Source: Gammaproteobacteria bacterium
GTDB taxonomy: Bacteria > Pseudomonadota > Gammaproteobacteria > Pseudomonadales > M0112
Reading direction: 5' to 3'
Assembly (NCBI GenBank): GCA_006227085.1
Contig: SBFY01000189.1
Coordinates: forward strand, 1-25,199
DNA: 25,199 bases
Position 1 is the first letter of the stretch; each line of letters begins with the position of its first letter. This document shows, in pieces, positions 6,921-15,477 of this stretch. The notes under the pieces were generated by a model that ran no database searches, was not told where the DNA came from, and saw only the letters and a program-made list of their open reading frames with translations. The position numbers were made by a program, and so were the translations under genes.

Positions 6921-8951
6921 TTACAATCGGGCAAGGAAAGCCGCCGGGTCGGCCAGCAAATCCTGCAGGCCTTTTTCATCGACAACCGGGACAGCCAAGG
7001 CCTCGGCTTTCGCCAATTTGGAACCGGCACCGGGCCCGGCAATCACCAGGTCCGTCTTGGCCGACACACTGCCCGACACTTTCGCACCCAGCCCCTGCAA
7101 CTGCTCCTTGGCCTCGTCACGGGTCATCGATTCCAGGGTTCCCGTCAGCACCAGGGTCTTGCCATCCAGCGGTTTGCTGGCCGCCACTTCAATCGCCGGC
7201 CAATGGATACCACTATCGACAAGGTCCTTGATAATCAAACGGTTACGCTCATCATTGAGGAACGCCAGCAAGTGCGAAGCCACCACCGGACCGACATCCG
7301 GTACCGCCTGCAAACGCTGTTCGTCGGCAGCCAGCAACGCTTCCAATGAACCAAAGTGATGCGCCAGCGCACGTGCGGTTGCCTCCCCTACCTCGCGAAT
7401 GCCAAGGGCAAACAAAAACCTTGGCAGGGTTGTGGCTTTGCTGGCCTCGATGGCCTGCAACACGTTCAGTGCGGATTTCTCACCCATCCGGTCCAGCTCT
7501 GCGAGATCCTGCAGCTGCAGCCGGTAGAGATCCGGCAAATGCCGGACCAGGCCCGCGTCGACCAGTTGATCCACCAGTTTGCTGCCCAAGCCCTCGATGT
7601 CCATGGCACGCCGGGCGGCAAAATGCTTGATCGCCTCTTTCTGCTGGGCTGCACACACCAGGCCTCCCATACAGCGAGCCACGGCCTGTTCCGGATCGCG
7701 TTCCACCGGTGAACCGCAAACCGGGCAATACGCCGGCAACACGATCGCCCTCGCATCCGCTGGCCGGCGTTCTGTCACCACGCTCACAACCTGCGGGATC
7801 ACATCCCCTGCCCGGCGCACGATCACCGTGTCCCCGCAACAGAGACCCAAACGCCCAATCTCGTCCATGTTGTGCAAGGTGGCGTTGCTGATCGTCACGC
7901 CGCCGACAAACACCGGTTCCAGGCGCGCCACTGGCGTCAATGCGCCGGTACGCCCCACCTGGAATTCCACATCCAGCAGGCGGGTCATCTCTTCCTGAGC
8001 CGGGAATTTCCAGGCAATCGCCCAGCGCGGCGCGCGTGACACAAACCCGAGCCGCTCCTGCAGGTCAAAACGGTTGACCTTGAACACCAACCCATCAATG
8101 TCATACGGCAACTGCGCCCGCCGCTCCTGCATGCGCTGGTAATAGCGATGGCAATCTTCCAGGCCATTGGCCACCACCGCTTCCGGGTTGACCGGACAAC
8201 CCCAGCCACGCAAGGCCTGCATGACCTCGCTGTGGGTGTCCGGCAATGTCCCGCCTTCAATGCTGCCCAGGCCATAGGCATACCAATCAAGCGGACGTTG
8301 CGCAGTGATGCGCGAATCCAGCTGGCGCAGGCTACCCGCCGCCGCATTGCGCGGGTTCACAAACACCTTGTCACCGTTTTGCCGCGCTTTTGCGTTGAGG
8401 GCCTCAAAGCCGGCCTTGGGCATGAACACTTCACCGCGCACTTCCAGCACGGCTGGCCAGCCCTTGCCCATCAACGCCAATGGCACACTGGGAATCGTGC
8501 GCACATTCACGGTGATGTCTTCACCGGTCGTGCCATCACCCCGTGTGGCAGCACTCACGAGTACGCCGTGCTCATAGCGCAAGCTGACGGCAATACCGTC
8601 CAATTTGGGCTCACAGGCATATTGCAACGGCGCATCACTTTTCAGGCGCTCATGGGCGCGCCGGTCAAAAGCGACAAAATCATCCTCGGCAAATGCATTG
8701 TCCAGCGACAACATCGGCACGCTATGGCGCACCTGGGCAAAGGCCGACAACGGTGCCGCCCCAACCCGCTGGGTCGGTGAATCCGGTGTTTTCAGTTCGG
8801 GGTATTGGGCTTCCAGTGCTTGCAGGCGCTGGAACAGGCGATCGTATTCACTGTCTGTGATACTGGGTTCATCCAGCACATAGTAACGATGGTTGTGTTC
8901 ACGAATCGCGGACTTGAGGGCGTCAATCTCGTTGCTTGGCGAGGCGGCCAT
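6921..8951 (-). CDS. ligA: NAD-dependent DNA ligase
   Basis: LigA seals nicks during replication and repair using NAD. The ~676-residue length is typical. The adenylation motif is KLDG, with catalytic K116 from the ATG start (E. coli K115). A four-cysteine zinc finger (CPVCG, then C-M-G-G-L-V-C) precedes helix-hairpin-helix repeats, and a C-terminal BRCT domain begins near KTLVLTGTLESM. Start choice is uncertain. A TTG at 8957 follows the zipA stop directly and has AGG 7 bases upstream; ATG 8951 lies 6 bases further in. I list the ATG. The gene is last in smc-zipA-ligA, the order known from Pseudomonas. Confidence 0.95.
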   Translation of the reverse strand: MAASPSNEIDALKSAIREHNHRYYVLDEPSITDSEYDRLFQRLQALEAQYPELKTPDSPTQRVGAAPLSAFAQVRHSVPMLSLDNAFAEDDFVAFDRRAHERLKSDAPLQYACEPKLDGIAVSLRYEHGVLVSAATRGDGTTGEDITVNVRTIPSVPLALMGKGWPAVLEVRGEVFMPKAGFEALNAKARQNGDKVFVNPRNAAAGSLRQLDSRITAQRPLDWYAYGLGSIEGGTLPDTHSEVMQALRGWGCPVNPEAVVANGLEDCHRYYQRMQERRAQLPYDIDGLVFKVNRFDLQERLGFVSRAPRWAIAWKFPAQEEMTRLLDVEFQVGRTGALTPVARLEPVFVGGVTISNATLHNMDEIGRLGLCCGDTVIVRRAGDVIPQVVSVVTERRPADARAIVLPAYCPVCGSPVERDPEQAVARCMGGLVCAAQQKEAIKHFAARRAMDIEGLGSKLVDQLVDAGLVRHLPDLYRLQLQDLAELDRMGEKSALNVLQAIEASKATTLPRFLFALGIREVGEATARALAHHFGSLEALLAADEQRLQAVPDVGPVVASHLLAFLNDERNRLIIKDLVDSGIHWPAIEVAASKPLDGKTLVLTGTLESMTRDEAKEQLQGLGAKVSGSVSAKTDLVIAGPGAGSKLAKAEALAVPVVDEKGLQDLLADPAAFLARL

Positions 8952-8957
8952 GGCCAA

Positions 8958-9812
8958 TCAACGACCTGCCAATTGCCGGCGCTCGAATTCACGGATGGAC
9001 TGGCGACCATGCTCGAGCGTCTGCAAGGTCACCACCGATTGCGCTTCATCGAGCAATTCACCACCCAGGTTCTTGACGATGCACTGGGCCGTTTCCACCA
9101 TGTAGTTAAAGGCTTTCACGGGATTCGCCGGCCCCGGCAAACTCATGAAAAAGCACAGGCCGGACAGGCGATCAGTGGCCATCGTATCCAGGTCAAACGC
9201 ACCGGGCTCCATCAGGTTCGCCACGCTGAACTGCACCGGTCCCCGGCCACGACTTTCTTCATGGCGATGGAAAATATTCATGCTGCCAAAGCGCAAGTCG
9301 CAGGCCAGCAGGATTTGCAGCACCGCATTGCCATCAAAGCCTTCTTCATCCGGCGGCAACACCCGGAACACAAACAATTCCGCCACGCCGGGTAATGGGC
9401 CATCGGGCACCTCTGACACTTCCGGCAGTTCCAGCAATGAGCCCTGCCCTGCCGTACTCGCTTCTGCCTGGCTTTCCTCACGATAACGCCGCGCAGCAGC
9501 CGTATTGGCCAAGGCCACACGATTCACCAATACCGGGATGTCGCGCTCTTCGGTGACACGGCCTACCGAGGCAGTGATGCCTTCCTCGACATCCAGCACC
9601 GGCTTCTGGCGCGAGACGACGCGTGGTGGACCGGCAATCTCACGATTCAATTCAGGTTCGTCGATGCCCGCAGGAGTTCCCTGGGAAGGCTTGGCTTTCA
9701 TGCGAATCGGGTTGCGGTGCTCACCACGATAGTGACGATAGGCAAGCAACAACAAGGCCAGCACCACCAGCAGGCCCAGTGCAAACATCCCCTCACGCAT
9801 GCCAAATGCCAT
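8958..9812 (-). CDS. zipA: Cell division protein ZipA
   Basis: ZipA anchors FtsZ to the inner membrane at the division site. An N-terminal transmembrane helix (FALGLLVVLALLLLAY, near residues 10-25) is followed by a basic patch (YRHYRGEHRN). A linker of about 115 residues leads to a C-terminal FtsZ-binding domain from about residue 145, with ELFVFRVLPP, MNIFHRHE and an F-x-M-x-LPGP segment. Two ATGs lie in tandem (9815, 9812). AGGAG sits 2 bases before the first and 5 before the second, so I prefer 9812. The gene follows smc after about 30 bases and abuts ligA. The linker is shorter and less proline/glutamine-rich than in E. coli. Confidence 0.92.
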   Translation of the reverse strand: MAFGMREGMFALGLLVVLALLLLAYRHYRGEHRNPIRMKAKPSQGTPAGIDEPELNREIAGPPRVVSRQKPVLDVEEGITASVGRVTEERDIPVLVNRVALANTAAARRYREESQAEASTAGQGSLLELPEVSEVPDGPLPGVAELFVFRVLPPDEEGFDGNAVLQILLACDLRFGSMNIFHRHEESRGRGPVQFSVANLMEPGAFDLDTMATDRLSGLCFFMSLPGPANPVKAFNYMVETAQCIVKNLGGELLDEAQSVVTLQTLEHGRQSIREFERRQLAGR

Positions 9813-9842
9813 CATGACTCCTGGTGCTTACCGGCGAGAACG

Positions 9843-12800
9843 TCAGGCCACAGCCATTTCAGCCGCTTCATCCACATCCACCGAGACGATGCGCGAAACA
9901 CCAGGCTCTTGCATGGTGACACCCATCAAATGATCCGCCAGCTCCATGGAGATCTTGTTGTGGGTGATGTAGATAAACTGCACCTTCGACGACATTTCAC
10001 GCACCATGCGCGCATAGCGGCCGGTATTCACGTCATCCAATGGCGCATCCACTTCGTCGAGCATACAGAACGGTGCCGGGTTCAACTGGAAAATCGAGAA
10101 CACCAGGGCAATGGCGGTCAACGCCTTTTCACCACCCGACAACACACTGATGCTGGCATTGGTCTTGCCTGGTGGACGCGCCATGATGGCGACCCCGGTA
10201 TCCAGCAGGTCATCGCCAGTCAATTCCAGCGACGCCTTGCCACCACCAAAGACTTTCGGGAACAGGTCCTGCAAGCCTTCGTTGACACGATCAAACGTGT
10301 CCTTGAAGCGCTGGCGGGTTTCACGATCAATCTTGCGGATGGCATTTTCCAGCGTGGTCAATGCTTCCACCAGGTCGTCGTTCTGTGCGTCCAGGTAAAG
10401 CTTGCGTTCTGACTGGATGCGGTATTCATCAATGGCGGCCAGGTTAATGGCGCCAAGCTGCTGGATACGCTGGCCGACTTTTTGCAAATCCTCTTGCCAC
10501 TGCGCTTCGTTCGCCGATTCCGGCAAACCTTCCAGCAAGCCCTTCAGGTCCTGCCCGTCTTCCATCAACTGGTCTTCGATGTTGCGACGGCGCACCGTCA
10601 AGGTCTGTGATTCGAGACGCGCCTGTTCCAGTGCACTGCGACGCTCGGACAATTCCTGCTCAACCTTGTGACGCTCCGCCTCCAGCTCACGCAGGGCATG
10701 ATCGGCATCACTCAAGGCCTGCCGTGCTGCCGTCAACTGCTCTTCCACCTTGAGACGCTGGGCCAGCAATGTCTCGAGTTTTTCCGCCAACCCTGCCAGC
10801 GGCGCATCGCTTTCTGCCAGGCTGGCACGCAATTGTTCCTGTTGCTGCTGCAAGGTCGCCAGTCGATCGCGCATGCGATCAATACTGGTCACCGCAGCAT
10901 CTTGCTGCACGCGCAAGGTCTGCACTTGTACCGCCAACTGGTGGCTGGCATCTTTCTCATGACGCGAACGGTGACGGGATTCATCCAGTGTCTTGCGAAC
11001 ATGGTCACGCTGGGTCAGCAACTGTTCACGACGTTTTTCATTGGCAGCCATCGCTTCCACGGCAGACTGCAATTGCTTGCGGGCATTTTCCAGGGCAGTG
11101 GCTTCAGCCTGGTATTGGCTATCGGTATCACTGACCTGGCGTGACAATCCTTCACGGCGACGGGCCTGTGCTTCCAGCCGCGCTTCCTGTCCGGAGATGC
11201 TGGCACGCACCTCACCCTGCTGGCGACCAATCTGTCGCAGCTGCTGTTCCGCCGTTTCACGGTCAGCTTCCAGTTTGCGCAAGCCATCACGGGCTGCCGC
11301 CAGTGCCTGCTCCAGTTCGCTGACCTTTTGGGTATCCGTTTCCAGGGCTTGCTTGAGGGACTCCAGCTCCCGTGCGCGCGCAAGAATGCCGGATTGCTGC
11401 TCATCCGCCGGATTCAGCATGATCCAGCCTTTGCCAACCCACACCCCGTCACGCGTCACCAGGGTAGCGTCATCTGCCAGGCTGCTGCGTTTTGCCAGGG
11501 CATCATCCAAGGTATTCACACAGCTCACGCGCGCCAACAACTGCCCCAATGCACCGGCATCACTGACTTTTTCCAGCAAGCTGTTTGCAGGCGCCTTGAT
11601 TGACGCGCCTTCTTTCGGGTTGATCAAGGTCAGGCGGCCTTCAAAACCGGCCAATTCCTTGCCGAGTGCAGATAAATCATCCACACACACCGCCTCAAGG
11701 TAACGACCCAGCACTGTTTCAGCCGCACGCTCCCAACCGGCCTCGACTTTCAGGCGGGTCGCCAGACGCGGTGCCTGCACGATGCCACGTGCCTTCAACC
11801 AACCGGCCACACGCTCATCGTCTTCAGCCAAGGCTGCCTGTTGCAAGGCTTCCAATGACGCATAACGGCCACGCTGTTCCTGCAAGCGTGTGCGCACACC
11901 ATCCAGTTCAGCGCTGCGCTCAGCCACGACTTGACGATTAGCCTGGAGTTGCTGTGCCAGGGTTTCCAGGCCTTTCTGGCCGGCCTCTGCCTGCTTGTCC
12001 AGCGCCTGTAATTGCTGTCGACCTTCCTTCAGGGCTTTCTCGGCTTCATCATCCACCACTGAGGCCAGTTCCTGCTGCAGTTGCTTGCTGCGGTTGGCCA
12101 AGCGCTGCAAGCCCGCTTCGAGGTGCTGGATACGCGATTGCTGCACTTCCGCATCACGCTTCGGCACACTGGCCTCTTCATTGAACGTGTCCCAGGCGGT
12201 TTGCCAATCCTGCATCGCGGTTTCCGCTTCATGCAGCTGTTTCAGCGAAGCTTCTTCCAGACCCTTGGCCTGGTTCAATTGCGGCTCCAGTTGCGCCAGC
12301 TCATCGCGCCAGGTTTTGACCTTGCCTTCATCTTCCTGCAAGTGCCGCTGGGTATCGGTGAAACTGCGCTGGGCCTGCTCAAGATCCTGGCTTAACTGCT
12401 GCTTGCGGTCCTTCTGGTATTTGATGTCCTGTTCCAGACGGGCAATTTCCTCGCCCAGACCGTAATAGCGCCCTTGCACCTCGTTGTGCCGGTCATTCAA
12501 TTCGGTTTGTTCAAGACGCTGCTTCTCAATCGACGTGTCCAGTGAACGCTGGCGGGTAATCACCTGTTCCTGCGCCAATTCCAGCTCGCTGGTTTGCTTG
12601 GCACGTGCCGTGGCTTCCGTTTCCATGCTGCGCCACTGGATAGCACGCCATTCACCGCGCAACTTGCGTTCCTGCGTTTTGTACTCACGGTATTTTTCAG
12701 CTGCGGCGGCCTGGCGCTTCAGGCGATCCAGCTGGCGCTCGAGTTCTTCACGAATGTCCGTCAATCGCTCCAGGTTTTCACGGGTGCGACGCATGCGGGA

Positions 12801-13343
12801 TTCGGTATCCTTGCGGCGCTCCTTGTAACGGGAAATCCCCGCAGCTTCTTCAATGTAGACGCGCAGCTCATCCGGCTTGGCTTCGATCAGGCGGGAAATC
12901 ATGCCCTGCTCGATGATGGCATAGCTGCGCGGGCCAAGACCCGTTCCCAGGAAAATGTCAGTAATGTCCTTGCGACGGCATTTGGCGCCATTGAGGAAAT
13001 AATCCGACAGCCCGTCACGGGTCACCTTGCGCTTGATGGAAATCTCGGCGAAACCGGCGTATTCACCCCCCAGACTGCCATCGGCGTTATCAAACACCAG
13101 CTCAATCGAGGCCTGACCCAAGGGCTTGCGGGCACTGGAGCCATTGAAAATGACATCGGCCATGGAATCACCGCGCAGGTGCTTGGCCGAGGTTTCGCCC
13201 ATCACCCAGCGCACGGCATCGATCACGTTGGATTTGCCACAACCGTTGGGACCAACGATCGCGTTCATATTCTTCGGCAGGTTAATCGTGGTGGGGTCGA
13301 CAAAGGATTTGAAACCAGCCAGCTTGATACACTTCAGTCGCAT
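9843..13343 (-). CDS. smc: Chromosome segregation ATPase SMC
   Basis: At 1166 residues this is a full-length SMC protein, which works with ScpAB in chromosome organisation. Walker A is GPNGCGKS at 31-38. The centre is long coiled coil, rich in Glu, Gln, Leu, Arg and Lys, interrupted by a hinge around residues 500-650. The C-terminal head carries the signature LSGGEKALTA and Walker B FCMLDEVDAPLDD. Hence the protein is SMC rather than MukB or Rad50 (no zinc hook). ATG 13343 has a GGGG purine tract 5 bases upstream. It is the first gene of smc-zipA-ligA. A CATAAT hexamer at 13390-13395 may be its -10 element. Confidence 0.96.
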   Translation of the reverse strand: MRLKCIKLAGFKSFVDPTTINLPKNMNAIVGPNGCGKSNVIDAVRWVMGETSAKHLRGDSMADVIFNGSSARKPLGQASIELVFDNADGSLGGEYAGFAEISIKRKVTRDGLSDYFLNGAKCRRKDITDIFLGTGLGPRSYAIIEQGMISRLIEAKPDELRVYIEEAAGISRYKERRKDTESRMRRTRENLERLTDIREELERQLDRLKRQAAAAEKYREYKTQERKLRGEWRAIQWRSMETEATARAKQTSELELAQEQVITRQRSLDTSIEKQRLEQTELNDRHNEVQGRYYGLGEEIARLEQDIKYQKDRKQQLSQDLEQAQRSFTDTQRHLQEDEGKVKTWRDELAQLEPQLNQAKGLEEASLKQLHEAETAMQDWQTAWDTFNEEASVPKRDAEVQQSRIQHLEAGLQRLANRSKQLQQELASVVDDEAEKALKEGRQQLQALDKQAEAGQKGLETLAQQLQANRQVVAERSAELDGVRTRLQEQRGRYASLEALQQAALAEDDERVAGWLKARGIVQAPRLATRLKVEAGWERAAETVLGRYLEAVCVDDLSALGKELAGFEGRLTLINPKEGASIKAPANSLLEKVSDAGALGQLLARVSCVNTLDDALAKRSSLADDATLVTRDGVWVGKGWIMLNPADEQQSGILARARELESLKQALETDTQKVSELEQALAAARDGLRKLEADRETAEQQLRQIGRQQGEVRASISGQEARLEAQARRREGLSRQVSDTDSQYQAEATALENARKQLQSAVEAMAANEKRREQLLTQRDHVRKTLDESRHRSRHEKDASHQLAVQVQTLRVQQDAAVTSIDRMRDRLATLQQQQEQLRASLAESDAPLAGLAEKLETLLAQRLKVEEQLTAARQALSDADHALRELEAERHKVEQELSERRSALEQARLESQTLTVRRRNIEDQLMEDGQDLKGLLEGLPESANEAQWQEDLQKVGQRIQQLGAINLAAIDEYRIQSERKLYLDAQNDDLVEALTTLENAIRKIDRETRQRFKDTFDRVNEGLQDLFPKVFGGGKASLELTGDDLLDTGVAIMARPPGKTNASISVLSGGEKALTAIALVFSIFQLNPAPFCMLDEVDAPLDDVNTGRYARMVREMSSKVQFIYITHNKISMELADHLMGVTMQEPGVSRIVSVDVDEAAEMAVA

Positions 13344-13389
13344 GGGTACCCCAATCCGGATCAGTCACGATGTTGAAAAAGACGGTCTT

Positions 13390-13395
13390 ATTATG
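13390..13395 (-). promoter_or_regulatory. Candidate -10 element for smc
   Basis: CATAAT on the minus strand matches the sigma70 -10 consensus at 5 of 6 bases and would start transcription near 13383, about 40 bases before the smc ATG. The best -35 candidate, TTGGCT, is 19 bases upstream, a long spacer. The call is weak. Confidence 0.3.
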
Positions 13396-13406
13396 CCGGC
13401 CAGCCT

Positions 13407-13447
13407 GGCGGCCAAGCCAAGTCGCTAGTCTATCGGGTTTGGCCGCC
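13407..13447. repeat. Inverted repeat between ccmI and smc
   Basis: GGCGGCCAA (13407-13415) and TTGGCCGCC (13439-13447) are perfect 9-bp arms separated by 23 bases, 35 to 75 bases after the ccmI stop. There is no U tract after it, so it is not a classic rho-independent terminator. It may stabilise the 3' end of the ccm transcript or bind a regulator upstream of the smc promoter candidate. Confidence 0.4.
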
Positions 13448-13481
13448 GGGGACTATGCCCAAGAGCCTTCCAGGGGCTATT

Positions 13482-14531
13482 TCAGCGGCTTTTTTGTGCC
13501 GCTTGCGGGGTAACCGGCGACAGCACCACAGTGGCATTGCCCACAGGCGCTGGCTGCCAGTCACTGGCAGCCTCCCACAGGACCTCGCCCCCCACGGCCC
13601 CGGCCGGCACCAAACGGGCCGACACCCTCAGGCGCCCCGCCTGGACCGGCCATGACTGGCCACCCAGGACATCAGCCTCGCCCAGCTCGAGCACCAGCGG
13701 CAGCTGTGACAAGGCCAGTTTGCGGGCTGCCAATGGCATACGCTGGCCTTCCAGCGAGACGAACACAAAGACGGTGCTGTCTGCGGGTAGCGGATCAGCC
13801 AGCCCAGGCCTTGGCACCTCAATGCGCAAAACCGGTAACGACTCCCCCAGGGCCAGGCGCGCCCGGGTGACCCCCTGCTTCAGCATCGCTGCCACCGGAT
13901 CATTCGGTGGCAAGTGCTTCAAGGCCTGCTGCCAGTGGCTGATGGCCTCGCCGTACTGCGCCTTGGCAAAGGCATCCATCCCCAGCATGCCGCGCACCGA
14001 TGCCTGCGCCGGATCCAGCGATAACAAGGCTTCCATGTCCTGGCGCAGGGTGTCATCAATCTGGCGGTTGGCTGCCATGAAACGGGCTGTCAACCAGAGG
14101 GCTTCCACATCAGGATCATGTCCGGACAATTCCGCCAATTGCTGGTAGTAACCATTGGCCGCAACCCAATCCTCACGAGCCGCTGCATCTTCGGCCAGCA
14201 ATCGCAAATACCCGTGATTGGCCGGGCGCTCCGCCGACCGAGCCGCAATGCGCACCAGCAAGGACTGCCATTGGGGTGATTCGGGGGTCATGGCTTCGGC
14301 CGGCATCGCCTGCAGCTCACGATAAAGCCTGACATCGGATGCCGCACCCAAGTGCCGATACACCAGGGCTGCTGCCGCCACCAACAGGACAGCCGCCAAC
14401 AACAGGGTGATGCGCTCACGACGTGACCAGGGATGCGCCGCCGGGGCCAACACGGCACTGCTGAGCGCCGGTAACAAAAACGGCACCAGCACCAGCAGGG
14501 CCAGGCAGGTTGCCGCGATCCAGAAACTCAT
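13482..14531 (-). CDS. ccmI: Cytochrome c maturation protein CcmI (CycH)
   Basis: CcmI binds the apocytochrome c C-terminus and presents it to the CcmF/H heme ligation complex. The 349-residue protein has two N-terminal transmembrane helices (about residues 3-28 and 40-62) with an arginine-containing loop between them. A TPR-rich periplasmic region follows (DWVAANGYYQQLAELSG and AKAQYGEAISHWQQALKHLPP), then a C-terminal domain of the CycH type (VLRIEVPRPG, VFVFVSLEGQRMPLA). Its ATG overlaps the ccmH stop as ATGA (14528-14531). It is the last gene of the ccm cluster. Function follows from family and position. Confidence 0.9.
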   Translation of the reverse strand: MSFWIAATCLALLVLVPFLLPALSSAVLAPAAHPWSRRERITLLLAAVLLVAAAALVYRHLGAASDVRLYRELQAMPAEAMTPESPQWQSLLVRIAARSAERPANHGYLRLLAEDAAAREDWVAANGYYQQLAELSGHDPDVEALWLTARFMAANRQIDDTLRQDMEALLSLDPAQASVRGMLGMDAFAKAQYGEAISHWQQALKHLPPNDPVAAMLKQGVTRARLALGESLPVLRIEVPRPGLADPLPADSTVFVFVSLEGQRMPLAARKLALSQLPLVLELGEADVLGGQSWPVQAGRLRVSARLVPAGAVGGEVLWEAASDWQPAPVGNATVVLSPVTPQAAQKSR

Positions 14532-14935
14532 GCCGCATCCTCTTCGCTACTAGCCGATGCACGCCGTATTTGCCGCCAGGCAACCCATACAGCCAATAAC
14601 AACAGCAGTGCAGGCAACACCCATATCAACAGGGCCGGCCCATGCCAATCCGGTCGGTAACGCACAAACTCGCCATAACGATCGGTCATGAACTGCATGA
14701 TTTCGCCATCCGTACGGCCATCCTGCAATTGTTCATGCAACACATCACGCAAATCCCTGGCAATCGGGGCATCAGAGTCCAGCAGGTTCTGGTTCTGGCA
14801 TTTCGGGCAACGCAATTCTGCGGCCAGTGACTCAAACCGCTGGCGTTCCAGATCGCTGGAAAAACGCCGTGTCTCAACCACCGCCCACGAAGGCATCGCC
14901 AACAGCACGAGACATAGCAGGAGACTGCGCATCAT
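14528..14935 (-). CDS. ccmH: Cytochrome c maturation protein CcmH (CycL-type)
   Basis: CcmH is a membrane-anchored periplasmic thiol reductant that keeps the CxxCH cysteines of apocytochrome c reduced for heme attachment. The 135-residue protein has a signal-peptide-like start (MMRSLLLCLVLLAMPSWA), the active site LRCPKCQNQN (C43, C46) and a C-terminal transmembrane helix (ALLIWVLPALLLLLAVWVAW). The frame is open further upstream, but ATG 14935 overlaps the ccmG stop as ATGA and places the signal peptide at the N-terminus. This is the short CcmH form. The TPR portion found in E. coli CcmH is supplied by the separate CcmI here. Confidence 0.92.
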   Translation of the reverse strand: MMRSLLLCLVLLAMPSWAVVETRRFSSDLERQRFESLAAELRCPKCQNQNLLDSDAPIARDLRDVLHEQLQDGRTDGEIMQFMTDRYGEFVRYRPDWHGPALLIWVLPALLLLLAVWVAWRQIRRASASSEEDAA

Positions 14936-15477
14936 GGCTGCCCACCCGGTGACTGCCAGCGTTTCCACTGCGGCTGCAGGATGTCCACCCACACACGCTC
15001 ATCGATCACACCCACGTGCTTGTAACGGATCACGCCGTGCGCATCCAGCAAATAGGTTTCCGGTGCCCCATAGACGCCCAGATCCAGCCCCAGGCGCCCA
15101 TCGGCATCCACAATCGTGAAGGCATACGGATCACCCCGTTCCTGCAACCAGGTCGTGGCGGCTGTACCATCATCCTTGTAATTGAGGCCGACAATACGCA
15201 CCCCCTGCTCACGCGCGATACGGACCAGGAACGGATGTTCCACCCGACAACTGATGCACCAGGTCGCCCACACATTCAATAACGTGGCGGCGCCCTTGAA
15301 GTCCTCTTGCGTACGCAAGCGATCCGGATCAGACAGGTCTGGCAAGGCAAACACAGGCAAGGGCTTTTCCAGCAAGGGCGAATCAATATGTTCTGCATCA
15401 CGACCCAAGCCCAGGTACAAGAACACCGCCAGCAGCACAAACACGCCAACCGGCAAGAAACGCCATAACGACTTCAT
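14932..15477 (-). CDS. ccmG: Thiol:disulfide interchange protein CcmG (DsbE)
   Basis: CcmG is a membrane-tethered thioredoxin-fold reductant in the periplasm, supplied with electrons by DsbD/CcdA, and it acts with CcmH on apocytochrome c. The 181-residue protein has an N-terminal membrane anchor (FLPVGVFVLLAVFLYLGLG). The active site is WATWCISCRVEHP (C74, C77). The cis-proline loop is GAPETYLLD, and GLNYKDD matches the CcmG/DsbE subgroup. The start overlaps the ccmF stop as ATGA (15474-15477). The CISC dipeptide varies from the common CPTC/CVPC but keeps both cysteines. Confidence 0.94.
   Translation of the reverse strand: MKSLWRFLPVGVFVLLAVFLYLGLGRDAEHIDSPLLEKPLPVFALPDLSDPDRLRTQEDFKGAATLLNVWATWCISCRVEHPFLVRIAREQGVRIVGLNYKDDGTAATTWLQERGDPYAFTIVDADGRLGLDLGVYGAPETYLLDAHGVIRYKHVGVIDERVWVDILQPQWKRWQSPGGQP

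Noticed and set aside
12594..13376. 260-codon plus-strand frame antisense to smc
   Set aside because: It covers the conserved SMC N-terminal head, which is certain. No ribosome binding site or known family was seen.
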